Shown here: one piece after another, positions 1-10,321 of the stretch
Layout of the letters: each line of letters starts with the position of its first letter
Position numbering within the stretch: position 1 is the first letter of the stretch
NCBI GenBank assembly: GCA_964640955.1
Contig: CAZXJI010000008.1
Location: 62,001 to 126,000 of the forward strand
Direction: 5' to 3'
DNA from: CAXXOK01 sp964640955
GTDB lineage: Bacteria; Bacillota; Clostridia; Christensenellales; Aristaeellaceae
Length of the DNA: 64,000 bases
Notes under the pieces: generated by a model
What the model saw: only the letters and a program-made list of their open reading frames with translations
Database searches by the model: none
What the model was told of the DNA's origin: nothing
Made by a program: the position numbers and the translations under genes

Positions 1-188
1 CCGTCGGGCCGGGCCGCGTAGACGGTCTGCCGGGCGAAAGGGCCCGCCGCGCGGTGCGCGTACACCGGCAGCAGGCAGAAAAGCAGCGCGACCGCGGCGC
101 AGGCGCCCGCCCGGAGGCCGGCGTGCGCGCGGGGGCGGGACGGCCCTGCGGCCGTCCCGCCGAGGAGCGCGCGTTCAGCGTGTGCCAT
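1..188 (-). CDS. Partial membrane or exported protein, cut by the left window edge
   Basis: An open frame starts at the ATG at 188, preceded by a GGAGGGAG ribosome binding site, and runs off the window after 62 codons without a stop. It begins 21 bases after the cysS stop on the same strand, so it is probably the last visible gene of the ppk-cysE-cysS operon. The first 30 or so residues are Ala, Gly and Arg rich. They are followed by a hydrophobic segment (AVALLFCLLPVYA, about residues 33-45) that looks like a signal peptide or membrane anchor. A perfect 12-bp hairpin lies inside its early codons. The rest of the protein is not visible and I assign no function. Confidence 0.6.
   Translation of the reverse strand, partial: MAHAERALLGGTAAGPSRPRAHAGLRAGACAAVALLFCLLPVYAHRAAGPFARQTVYAARPD
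134..161. repeat. Perfect 12-bp inverted repeat inside the partial gene
   Basis: GGCGGGACGGCC and GGCCGTCCCGCC flank a CTGC loop. It falls within codons 10-19 of the left-edge gene, just downstream of its start. It has no T-tract, so it does not look like a terminator. It could be a palindromic insertion translated in frame, or a hairpin affecting translation of this mRNA. Confidence 0.6.
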
Positions 189-209
189 GCGTTCTCCCTC
201 CGCGCGGGC

Positions 210-1596
<1,387 letters not shown>

Positions 1597-1610
<14 letters not shown>

Positions 1611-2382
1611 ACGGATCCTCCTTGTTTTTCGGCGGTGCGTCGGGGCAGGCGGAACAGTCGCCGCTACATCGTTCCCCGTCTTCCTCCGCGACCGCTTCGG
1701 GCAGGGCTTCGCCCTCCTCGGTGCAGCCCATGCGCCGGGCCTGTTTGGCCAGGCAGCGTTCCATATGCGTAAGCCGTACGTACAGCGATTCCATGCGGTC
1801 CAGCATCGGGTCGGGCAGATGAATCTGATCCAGGTCCACGTCGACCTGCGGCTGCTTTTTCCTTACGATCCGGCCGGGGTTGCCCACGACCGTGCAATCC
1901 GCCGGCACATCCTTGAGCACGATCGCGCCCGCGCCGACCTTGCTGTGGTCGCCGACGGTGATCGGCCCCAGCACCTTGGCACCCGCGCCGATGGTGACGC
2001 CGTTGCCGATGGTGGGGTGACGCTTGCCCACGTGCTTGCCGGTGCCGCCGAGGGTAACGCCCTGATAGATGGTCACGTCGTCGCCCACGACGGTCGTTTC
2101 GCCGATCACCACGCCGTCGCCGTGGTCGATAAACACGCGGCGGCCGATGGTCGCCCCGGGGTGGATTTCGATGCCGGTGCGGTGCCGGGCGCGCTGGCTG
2201 ACCAGCCGCGCGAGCAGCACGTGACCGCCGTTGAACAGGGAATGGGCAATACGGTGGGATTTAAGCGCGGCAAGGCCCGGGTAGCACAGCCGGACTTCCA
2301 GCCTGCTTTTGGCCGCCGGGTCGCGCGCGAGCACGGCGTCGATATCTTCTCTGGCGCGTATGCGCCTTTCTTTTCGGTTCAT
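1597..2382 (-). CDS. cysE: Serine O-acetyltransferase with Cys-containing C-terminal tail
   Basis: Makes O-acetylserine from serine and acetyl-CoA, the first step of cysteine synthesis. The middle of the protein (about residues 68-170) is a left-handed beta-helix of hexapeptide repeats with the family motifs GIEIHPGATIG, DHGDGVVIGE and TLGGTGK. The N-terminal helical part is short, as in Firmicutes EpsC/CysE enzymes. At 261 residues it is longer than many of these. The extra length is an acidic tail of about 80 residues ending in a C-x3-C-x2-C cluster (CSGDCSACPD). The ATG overlaps the ppk stop codon as ATGA, and GGAGG lies four bases upstream. Confidence 0.95.
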
Positions 2383-4559
2383 TCGTCCTCCGCCTTTCCG
2401 TCGTTGGGGGCGCTAAAGCCGGCAGCGGCGCTTCCGCCCTGCCAGTGGCCTACGAGCACGGCCCCGACGTTCGCAAGGAGCATCTCCTGCGCGTTGATCC
2501 GGTTGGCGGTCGCGTTACGGCGCACGTAGCTGCCATCGCTTTCCAGCCGCCAGCTTTTCACGTTGTCGGCAAGCTGCAGCATGAGGATGTTCTCCACCGC
2601 GCGCTTGCAGGCCGGATCCTTGACGGGAAACATCAATTCGACGCGCTTGACCAGGTTGCGGGGCATCCAGTCCGCCGAGGAAAGGTAAATATCCGGATCG
2701 CCGCCGTTTTCAAAACGGAAGGCGCGCGCATGTTCCAGATGCCGCCCGACGATGGAGACGACCTCGATGTTCTCGCTCATATGCGAAACGCCGGGGATGA
2801 GCGTACAGATGCCGCGCACGATCAGCCGAATCTTCACCCCGGCCTGACCGGCCTCGTACAGCGCACGGATCACCTCCTCGTCCAGCAGGGAGTTCATCTT
2901 GGCGACGATCCCCGAAGGCCGGCCGGAAAGCGCGTGTTCCTTTTCCCGGCCGATGAGGTTGAGAAGCCTGGGCTTGAGGCGCACGGGGGCGTCCACCAGC
3001 TCGGCCATGCTGTAGGAGGGGGCGTTGCCCTCCAGCGCGTAAAAGAAGCGGGCCGCATCCTCGCTCAGCTGGGGGTCAGCGGTAAAAAGCCCTAAGTCGG
3101 TATAAAGCCTGGCGGTGCCGTCGTGGTAGTTGCCGGTGCCCAGGTGCAGGTAGCGCTTCAGGTGCCCGCTTTCCATGCGGCTGACCAGCACGGTCTTGCT
3201 GTGGGTTTTCAGCACCGGAACGCCGAAGATGACGTGGCAGCCGGCGCGGCGCAGCCGTTCGCCCTGCGAGAGGTTGTTGTCCTCGTCGAAACGGGCGCGC
3301 GCCTCGAAAAGCACCGTCACCTGCTTGCCGTTCTCGGCGGCTCTGGCCAGCGCGCGCACCACGGGGCTACCGCTGCCCACGCGGTAGAGCGTCATCTTCA
3401 CGCTGCACACGTCGGGGTCTTCCGCCGCACGCATAAGGAACTGCACCACCGGCTCGAAGCTGTGGTAGGGATGGTACAAAAGCCAGTCCTTCGCGGCGAT
3501 CTGCCTGAACATGTCCTCGCCCGCCAGCGCCGGCACGGCGGCGGGCTCGGTGCGGGGGTACTTGAGGTCGGGGCGGTCCAAAAGGCCGTACAGGGACATC
3601 ATCAGCTTGTTCAGGTCCAGCGGGCCCGTGACCCGGTAGCGGTGCTCCGGGGGCACCTGGAAGCGCTTCATGAGCATGGAGAGCATCCCCGCGCTCATGC
3701 GCTCCTCCGCCTCCAGCCGCGTTACGGCCCCGGTGCGGCGCTTCAGCAGCATTTCCCGAACGGCGGTAGCCACGTCGCCGCCGTCGTCCAGGTCGAAGTC
3801 CTGATTGCGCAGGAGGCGAAACATCGACGCCTCCTCCACCTTATCCTCGGGGAACAGGAGGGGCAAAAAGAGCTTGGCGACGTCCTCCTTGCGGATCAGG
3901 CAGCGCGCGCCGCCCAGAGAGGGCAGTTCGTAGAGCCGCCTGGAACCGGGCAGCGCGACGGTTACGTAGCGCACGCGGCGCCCGCTTCTGGGGCGGAGGC
4001 GCACCAGAAAATGGATCTGCTTCTGGGGAATGGGGGAGAGCTCTTCCTTCCAGGGAACGGCTTTAAGCCGGCGGAACAACTCGCTGTGGAAGACTTCCCT
4101 CACGCGGGCGTACATCTCGTCGGTCAGGGTATAGATGGGGTAGATCTGCACGCCCTGATGGTACAGCTCGCTGTGGATGCCTTCGTAAAGGAGGTATTGG
4201 AGGTTTTGCTGGTGGAGAATGGTCTTGTCGATGCGCCGGAGCACTTCCGCCGCGGTCAGCCCGCAGGGCATAATCCGCCTGGCGCCCGCACCGGCGGCAT
4301 CCTCCAAAACGGTGTGGTAGCGAACCTGCATAAACTCGTCCAGGTTGGAGGTGACGATCGCCAGGAATTTGGCGCGCTCCAGCAGCGGGTTGTCGGGATT
4401 GTCGGCTTCCATCTGCACGCGGTGGTTAAACTGCAGCCAGGTCAGTTCCCGGTCGAACACGACGGGCCTTTCGACGGACCGTTTCCTCGAGCCGTTCATG
4501 GTGTTTGGCGCCCCCGTTCCTCCTGCCGCGGGCGAGCCCGCCGGGCGTGTTGCGGTCAT
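2379..4559 (-). CDS. ppk1: Polyphosphate kinase 1
   Basis: Polymerises the ATP gamma-phosphate into inorganic polyphosphate, reversibly. The 726-residue length and domain order fit PPK1. The N domain has the typical FDRELTWLQFNHRV start and SNLDEFMQVR, then comes the head domain, then two phospholipase-D-like C domains. The catalytic histidine region is visible as VLKTHSKTVLVSR, followed by YLHLGTGNYHDGTARLYTD. The ATG at 4559 has a poor ribosome binding site. An internal ATG at 4499 (start MNGSRKR) is an alternative that would drop a 20-residue Ala/Gly/Pro leader. It heads an operon with cysE and cysS and has its own strong promoter. Confidence 0.95.
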   Translation of the reverse strand: MTATRPAGSPAAGGTGAPNTMNGSRKRSVERPVVFDRELTWLQFNHRVQMEADNPDNPLLERAKFLAIVTSNLDEFMQVRYHTVLEDAAGAGARRIMPCGLTAAEVLRRIDKTILHQQNLQYLLYEGIHSELYHQGVQIYPIYTLTDEMYARVREVFHSELFRRLKAVPWKEELSPIPQKQIHFLVRLRPRSGRRVRYVTVALPGSRRLYELPSLGGARCLIRKEDVAKLFLPLLFPEDKVEEASMFRLLRNQDFDLDDGGDVATAVREMLLKRRTGAVTRLEAEERMSAGMLSMLMKRFQVPPEHRYRVTGPLDLNKLMMSLYGLLDRPDLKYPRTEPAAVPALAGEDMFRQIAAKDWLLYHPYHSFEPVVQFLMRAAEDPDVCSVKMTLYRVGSGSPVVRALARAAENGKQVTVLFEARARFDEDNNLSQGERLRRAGCHVIFGVPVLKTHSKTVLVSRMESGHLKRYLHLGTGNYHDGTARLYTDLGLFTADPQLSEDAARFFYALEGNAPSYSMAELVDAPVRLKPRLLNLIGREKEHALSGRPSGIVAKMNSLLDEEVIRALYEAGQAGVKIRLIVRGICTLIPGVSHMSENIEVVSIVGRHLEHARAFRFENGGDPDIYLSSADWMPRNLVKRVELMFPVKDPACKRAVENILMLQLADNVKSWRLESDGSYVRRNATANRINAQEMLLANVGAVLVGHWQGGSAAAGFSAPNDGKAEDE

Positions 4560-4584
4560 GGGTTCGCACCCATACGTAAATCTT

Positions 4585-4614
4585 ATTATAGCACAGAACC
4601 AAAACGCCTTACAA
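4585..4614 (-). promoter_or_regulatory. Promoter of ppk1-cysE-cysS
   Basis: On the minus strand there is a -35 TTGTAA (4609-4614), an 18-bp spacer and a perfect -10 TATAAT (4585-4590). A TG dinucleotide one base upstream of the -10 gives an extended -10. The expected start site near 4578 lies about 20 bases before the ATG at 4559. Confidence 0.8.
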
Positions 4615-4620
4615 GTGCGG

Positions 4621-4662
4621 GCGGACGGTTGCGACGCTTGCGCGGACGGTTGCGACGCTTGC
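4621..4662. repeat. Two perfect 21-bp direct repeats upstream of the ppk1 promoter
   Basis: The 21-base units at 4621-4641 and 4642-4662 are identical and abut. They lie at about -43 to -84 relative to the predicted ppk1 start site. A 21-bp period is two helical turns, which suits side-by-side binding of an activator to the same DNA face. This function is inferred. Confidence 0.65.
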
Positions 4663-4677
4663 GCGACATATGCAGAA

Positions 4678-4706
4678 CCGCCGCGACAGCGTTGCTGTCG
4701 CGGCGG
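4678..4706. terminator. 13-bp hairpin between the orphan gene and ppk1
   Basis: CCGCCGCGACAGC and its exact complement are separated by a GTT loop. It lies 27-55 bases past the stop of the minus-strand gene at 4733-5227. It is positioned to end that transcript, but no U-rich tract follows, so termination is uncertain. Confidence 0.5.
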
Positions 4707-4732
4707 CCTGGAGGAGGGTCACACGCGGTCGC

Positions 4733-5227
4733 TCACCAAAGCTGGCCTTGCAGGGTACCGTCGTAGTACGGCGCACGCGCGAGCAGGTTTTTGTAGTCGA
4801 TCCGGATGATGTATTTATACTGGTACTCCACCTCGCCGTCGAGCAAGCGGCGGCGAACCGAACGAAAACGGTAGCGGTCGTGGGCCGTCAGTTTGGGCAG
4901 CACTTCTTCCAAAAGCAGCAGGAGCGCCTCCTGCTTTTCCACGTCCATGGGCGGGCAGCCGTGCTCGGCCAGATCGAAGCGGGTTTCATACCCGTAGGGG
5001 AACAAAAAGCGGAAGGAGAAACCGTTTTTGTCGATGGTCAGGCTCTCGACGGCGTATTTGCGCGCCTGCTTGAGCACCGGCCGCATGGCCTCGAACAGGG
5101 GAGAGGCGTACAGTTTTTGCGTTTTCAGGCGCACCAGCTGCGCCCGCCGGCGATCCAGCACCAGCAGGTACACGACCAGCGCGATTCCGAAAACCGCGAT
5201 CGCAAAACACAGTATCGACTTGTCCAT
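4733..5227 (-). CDS. Small membrane-anchored protein of unknown function
   Basis: I do not recognise this 164-residue protein. It opens with a short MDKS and one strong hydrophobic segment (about residues 5-24, ending VVYLLVLDRRR). That predicts a single N-terminal anchor with a positively charged cytoplasmic edge. The rest is soluble and mixed alpha/beta, rich in Arg, Leu and Tyr. The start at 5227 is chosen because an AGAGGCGG site precedes it; further upstream ATGs (5248 and beyond) lack one. It stands alone, with its own promoter at 5299-5327 and a hairpin downstream, and sits directly beside the AT-rich DnaA-box island. Confidence 0.7.
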   Translation of the reverse strand: MDKSILCFAIAVFGIALVVYLLVLDRRRAQLVRLKTQKLYASPLFEAMRPVLKQARKYAVESLTIDKNGFSFRFLFPYGYETRFDLAEHGCPPMDVEKQEALLLLLEEVLPKLTAHDRYRFRSVRRRLLDGEVEYQYKYIIRIDYKNLLARAPYYDGTLQGQLW

Positions 5228-5298
5228 ACGGATCCGCCTCTTTCTCATGGGTGAGGGTCGACGAAGGATCGAAAACCGAACGAACTGATTACAACAAT

Positions 5299-5327
5299 AT
5301 TGTAACATATGTATCGGGGACATACAA
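5299..5327 (-). promoter_or_regulatory. Promoter for the orphan membrane protein
   Basis: Minus-strand -35 TTGTAT (5322-5327), 17-bp spacer, -10 TACAAT (5299-5304). The nearest DnaA box (5335-5343) lies just upstream of the -35, so DnaA could influence this promoter. Confidence 0.6.
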
Positions 5328-5334
5328 GCAGAAA

Positions 5335-5475
5335 TGTGGATAAGATTAGGAAAAAGAAAGGAAAAATGTTTACAATTGCATTAAATACATGAAAAAATCA
5401 TTATTTATGTGTCTAATTAAACAAGAATATGTTACATAATTCGTTATCCACAGAAAATCGTGGAAATGTGGATAA
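5335..5475. other. AT-rich island with three perfect DnaA boxes (origin-like)
   Basis: Three exact 9-mer DnaA boxes are present: TGTGGATAA at 5335-5343, TTATCCACA at 5444-5452 and TGTGGATAA at 5467-5475. The last two face each other, and their inverted arms extend to 11 bp. The roughly 100 bases between the first and second box are about a quarter G+C in otherwise GC-rich DNA, resembling a DNA unwinding element. The whole gap from 5228 to 5756 holds no credible gene. It could be oriC, a secondary DnaA-binding locus, or a DnaA-controlled promoter. No dnaA, dnaN or rpmH gene is visible in the window. Confidence 0.6.
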
Positions 5476-5643
5476 CGGTGCGGAACACCGGGAAATCAAC
5501 CCGAAGCGAAAATGCCGGCCGTTCGAAACCTGCAAAAACGGCGGAACGAAAGGCGGCGTGGCCGGACGGATAGCCGAACGCGGGGTGAAAAAGCGTTGGC
5601 AACGTTCGCGTTCCCCGAACACGTGCGGCCGGATACCGGCATC

Positions 5644-5666
5644 AAAAAGCGCCGGCTGTCCGGCGC
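5644..5666 (-). terminator. Intrinsic terminator (second of a tandem pair)
   Basis: On the minus strand GCGCCGG and CCGGCGC (5649-5666) form a perfect 7-bp stem with an ACAG loop, followed by TTTTTGAT. It lies downstream of the SCP2-like gene and of the first terminator. Confidence 0.75.
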
Positions 5667-5705
5667 GGAAGAGAGTGAAAGAGACCGAAAGGAAACAAAA
5701 GAAAA

Positions 5706-5736
5706 CAAAAAAACAGGCGTGGCACAAGCCGCGCCC
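5706..5736 (-). terminator. Intrinsic terminator after the SCP2-like gene
   Basis: On the minus strand GGCGCGG and CCACGCC (5716-5735, one mismatch) flank a CTTGTG loop, followed by TGTTTTTTTG. It starts about 20 bases after the stop at 5757 and would end the capD-to-SCP2 transcript before the DnaA-box island. Confidence 0.75.
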
Positions 5737-5756
5737 GAAAAGAGGATAACGGTTGT

Positions 5757-6125
5757 TTACAGGAAGGAGGACAGCCGCATCAGCGCCGCCATGCTCCCTT
5801 CCACCCGTATCCGGCGCAGCGCGAGCGCCGTAACGGGGTTCAGCCGGCGCTGGAACACGGCCAGCAGGTTCGCTTCCCGGCCGGTTACGGTCACGTCCAC
5901 CGGCGAACCGTTCCCCAGCTCGGCAAAGCGGCCGTCCCGAAGCGCGAAGGCGCAGGCGTAGCCCGTATCCGTCGCGACCAGGCGGTAGGCGTAGGAGATA
6001 CCGCCGAGCGCGTCCTCGTTGCGCCCGAGCATCGCGTACAGCGAGGGGATCAGCTCCTCCAGCCGTTCGCTGCGCTCGGCCAGCGCGTACATGGCGTCGA
6101 TGTCCCGGCGAAAAGCGCTTTGCAT
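5757..6125 (-). CDS. SCP2 sterol-carrier-like domain protein
   Basis: A 122-residue protein made almost wholly of an SCP2-type fold. The middle reads as the beta strands of the family, and the end (TGREANLLAVFQRRLNPVTA, then VEGSMAALMRL) matches the usual SCP2 pattern of a helix followed by a hydrophobic C-terminus. Bacterial single-domain members bind lipids or acyl-CoAs, but the ligand here is unknown. It starts 12 bases after the asnS stop with a weak AGGGGG site and is the last gene of its operon, followed by two terminators. SCP2 is the best family match by eye, not proven. Confidence 0.65.
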   Translation of the reverse strand: MQSAFRRDIDAMYALAERSERLEELIPSLYAMLGRNEDALGGISYAYRLVATDTGYACAFALRDGRFAELGNGSPVDVTVTGREANLLAVFQRRLNPVTALALRRIRVEGSMAALMRLSSFL

Positions 6126-6137
6126 ACCCTGGCCCCC

Positions 6138-7532
<1,395 letters not shown>

Positions 7533-7535
7533 GGG

Positions 7536-8492
7536 TCAGGCCTCCTTGACGGGTTGTTTGCCCAGCATCGCGGCGCCGATGACGCCCGCGTCCGCCCCCA
7601 GGCGGGCGATCTCGATGCGGGGATAGGGCATGTTCTTAAAAAGCAGGTACCGGGGCAGGCGCTCGCGCACCGCGTCCAGCAGGAAGTTGCCGGCCTTGCT
7701 CACCCCGCCGCCCAGGATGATCATCTCCGGGTCCAGAAAGGCGGTCACGGTGTCCAGCGCCATGCACAGGTAGTTGACGTAGCGGCGGAACACCTTCAGG
7801 GCCACCTCGTCGCCTTCCTTGGCGCAGTCGATGACCGCTTTGGCGGTCACGTTCTTCACGTCCCCGCCGCAGGCCTTGTACAGGTCGCTGTCGGGGTGCT
7901 GGAGCATCGCCTGCCGCCCCATGCGGATAACCGCCGTGGCGCTGCAGTAGCGTTCAAGGCAACCGTCGTTGCCGCAGGTGCAGGGCTCGCCCTCGATATC
8001 CATGGGGATGTGGCCGATCTCGCTGCCGATGCCGTGAAAGCCGCTCCACGGCCGCCCGCCGATCACGATGCCGCCGCCCACGCCCGTGCCCAGCGTGAGA
8101 AACACGCTGGAATGGCTGCCCACGCTCACGCCGCAGATGCTTTCGGCGTAGCCGGCGACGGTGGCGTCGTTGTCGATGTACACGGGCTTGTCGATGTGCT
8201 TTTGCAGCTCCGCGCGCAGCGGCACGTTGTGCCAGCCCAGGTTGGTGCAGAAGATCACCACGCCGTCGCGGGCGATGCCCGGCACGCCCACGCCGATGGA
8301 GCCCAGGTCGTCCACCGTGTAGCCGCCTTCCCGCAGGGTTGAAAGCCCGCAGGCGGCGATATCGTGCACGATGTCCGCAAAAGGCCGCCCCACGAGGGTC
8401 GGCGTGTCTCCCTGAGCGAGGATCGTCCCGTTTTCGTCCACGACACCTACCTTGACGCTCGTTCCCCCAACGTCGATGCCCATATAAACCAT
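7536..8492 (-). CDS. glcK: ROK-family glucokinase
   Basis: Cytoplasmic sugar kinase of the ROK family, most likely phosphorylating glucose with ATP. The N-terminal phosphate-binding motif is GIDVGGTSVKVG. The catalytic aspartate lies in YIDNDATVAGYAE. The second phosphate motif is LTLGTGVGGGIVIGG, and the zinc motif is CTCGNDGCLE. The 318-residue length is typical. GGGGGAG precedes the start at 8492. Its neighbour hprK controls carbon catabolite repression, so the pair fits a carbon-flux role. Substrate preference among hexoses cannot be fixed from sequence alone. Confidence 0.9.
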   Translation of the reverse strand: MVYMGIDVGGTSVKVGVVDENGTILAQGDTPTLVGRPFADIVHDIAACGLSTLREGGYTVDDLGSIGVGVPGIARDGVVIFCTNLGWHNVPLRAELQKHIDKPVYIDNDATVAGYAESICGVSVGSHSSVFLTLGTGVGGGIVIGGRPWSGFHGIGSEIGHIPMDIEGEPCTCGNDGCLERYCSATAVIRMGRQAMLQHPDSDLYKACGGDVKNVTAKAVIDCAKEGDEVALKVFRRYVNYLCMALDTVTAFLDPEMIILGGGVSKAGNFLLDAVRERLPRYLLFKNMPYPRIEIARLGADAGVIGAAMLGKQPVKEA

Positions 8493-8526
8493 GGCGCTCT
8501 CCCCCTGTTGTTTTCGTGCGTTCCGG

Positions 8527-9462
8527 CTACGCCTGCGCGTCCCCGTCCTTGTTTTGCGCGATCATTTCGTTCAGGCGGCGGTCCAGCTCGTGCGCCGCGC
8601 TGTACCCCAGCCGCTTGAGGCTCAGGTTGCGGGAGGCGACCTCGATGATGATGGCGAGGTTGCGGCCCGGCCGTACCGGCATGATCTGGTAGGGCACCTT
8701 GACGCCCAGGATGGTCACGGTTTCCTCCGTCAGCCCCAGCCGGTCGTACTCCTTGTTCTGGTCCCACTTTTCCATGTGGATGACCATGTCGATGGACTTG
8801 GAGATGATGACCGAGCCGACGCCGTACATGGCGCGGATGTCGATGATGCCGATGCCGCGGATTTCCATGAAGTGGCGCACCATCTCCGGCGCCTCGCCGA
8901 TCAGACGGTCGTCCGCCACGCGGCAGATGTCCACCACGTCGTCTGCCACCAGCTGATGCCCGCGCTTCACCAGCTCCAGCGCGGCCTCGCTCTTGCCCAC
9001 GCCGCTTTCGCCGGTCAGCAGCACGCCCACGCCGTGCACGTCCACCAGCACCCCGTGGCGCGTTACGTGCGGCGCGAGGCAGCGGTTTAAGTACATAATG
9101 GCCTGGAGCGAGAACTTGGTGGTTTTGGCGTTGCTCTGGAACACGGGGATGTCGTGCTGGCGCGCCAGTTCCAGAAGCTCCTTGGGCGGAATCATCCCCC
9201 AGCAGACCACGATGCAGGGGAGCTTGTAGTTCATGTAGACTTCCAGAACGCTGCGCCGCTTTTCCGGATCGAGCGACTCCAGATAGGTCATCTCCACCTT
9301 GCCGATGACCTGGGGCCGCTCGTAGGCGAAATATTCGTAAAAGCCGAAAAACTGCATGCCCGGCCGGTTGAGGTCGGTGGAGTTGATATCCATTTCGTCT
9401 TTAGAGGAGGCGTTGAGCACCTCCAGATTCAGTTCCTGAATGAATTCCGCGATCTTGATCAC
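8527..9462 (-). CDS. hprK: HPr kinase/phosphorylase
   Basis: Bifunctional enzyme that phosphorylates and dephosphorylates Ser46 of the PTS protein HPr, driving CcpA-dependent catabolite control in Firmicutes. At 311 residues it matches the B. subtilis protein. The P-loop is LLTGESGVGKSEAALEL, preceded by the HGVGV stretch that carries the catalytic histidine. The family signature follows at GIGIIDIRAMYGVGSV. The start is GTG at 9462, with AAGGAAGTGA six bases upstream. The gene lies between an HAD phosphatase and glucokinase. HPr itself is not in the window. Confidence 0.96.
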   Translation of the reverse strand: MIKIAEFIQELNLEVLNASSKDEMDINSTDLNRPGMQFFGFYEYFAYERPQVIGKVEMTYLESLDPEKRRSVLEVYMNYKLPCIVVCWGMIPPKELLELARQHDIPVFQSNAKTTKFSLQAIMYLNRCLAPHVTRHGVLVDVHGVGVLLTGESGVGKSEAALELVKRGHQLVADDVVDICRVADDRLIGEAPEMVRHFMEIRGIGIIDIRAMYGVGSVIISKSIDMVIHMEKWDQNKEYDRLGLTEETVTILGVKVPYQIMPVRPGRNLAIIIEVASRNLSLKRLGYSAAHELDRRLNEMIAQNKDGDAQA

Positions 9463-9492
9463 GTTTCGTCACTTCCTTAACGGATGGGATGG

Positions 9493-10290
9493 TCACATTT
9501 CGCCCAGCACCCGCGCGGCCACGAAGCGGGCCACGCCGTCCTCTGCGTTGGTGCCGCATACGTGCCGGGCGGCGCGCTTCACCTCGTCGCGCGCGTTGCC
9601 CATCGCGACGCTGTGCGTGGCGTAGCCGAGCATGGTGATGTCGTTGAGGCTGTCGCCGAAGACCAGCGTGCGCTCGGGCGACAGGGAAAGCATCTTCGCC
9701 AGGCGGCGCAGCGCCGCGCCTTTGCTCACCTCGGGCGGCTCCGCCTCCAGAAAGTAGGGCTTGCTGACCGAGAAGCAGGCGTCGGGGAAGGCCGCCTGCG
9801 TAAGCGGCATCAGCCGGGCGACCTCCTCGGGCGTGCTGACGCTCAGTATTTTCGGGGTGGGGAAGTCGACGAACGATTCCAGATCGTGCACCGGCTGACC
9901 GTTCATGCCGGAGGAGCGGCGGTAATTGCGGCTGGCTTCGCATTCCTCTTCGTAATAAAAGGTGTCGTCCCGGTAGCACTGCACGTAAAAGCCGCACGTG
10001 CTCAGATAACGGATAATCGCCCGCGCCTGCGCGGGGGAAAAGGACAGCGTCTCGCGCACGGTGTGATCGGCGTTCACCAGCTGCGCGCCGTTGCAGGCGA
10101 TGTAGGGCATGCCGGTGTTCAGCTGCCGAACGAAGGGCTGCATGCTGTAGGCGGCGCGGCCGCTGGCGGGAATGATGCGCACGCCCCTGTCCCGCGCGCG
10201 GGCGAACACGGAGAGGGTATAATCGGACAGGGCGGTGTCCGGGTTGAGCAGGGTATCGTCCAGATCGGTTACGATGGCGTCGATCAACAA
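9493..10290 (-). CDS. Cof-type HAD hydrolase (sugar phosphatase-like)
   Basis: A 265-residue HAD superfamily phosphatase of the Cof/YbjI class. Motif I with both aspartates is VTDLDDTLLNPD at the N-terminus. Motif II is IIPASGRA, and motif IV is LVFGDSLNDITML near residues 210-225. The long middle section is a C2-type cap domain that selects the substrate. Such enzymes act on sugar phosphates, FMN or similar small phosphates; the substrate cannot be named. The start is TTG at 10290, supported by AAGGAG eight bases upstream. It is part of the capD-tadA-HAD-hprK-glcK-asnS series. Confidence 0.88.
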   Translation of the reverse strand: MLIDAIVTDLDDTLLNPDTALSDYTLSVFARARDRGVRIIPASGRAAYSMQPFVRQLNTGMPYIACNGAQLVNADHTVRETLSFSPAQARAIIRYLSTCGFYVQCYRDDTFYYEEECEASRNYRRSSGMNGQPVHDLESFVDFPTPKILSVSTPEEVARLMPLTQAAFPDACFSVSKPYFLEAEPPEVSKGAALRRLAKMLSLSPERTLVFGDSLNDITMLGYATHSVAMGNARDEVKRAARHVCGTNAEDGVARFVAARVLGEM

Positions 10291-10321
10291 AATAAAATCT
10301 CCTTCAAAAAGCGATTCCGGT

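Noticed and set aside
5413..5749. Two overlapping small open frames of about 105 codons, one per strand, in the DnaA-box gap
   Set aside because: They overlap DnaA boxes and terminators, lack ribosome sites, and their composition follows the AT-rich to GC-rich transition.
7533..7540. T-box leader before asnS or cysS
   Set aside because: Both genes are internal to operons with gaps or overlaps of a few bases, leaving no room for a T-box.
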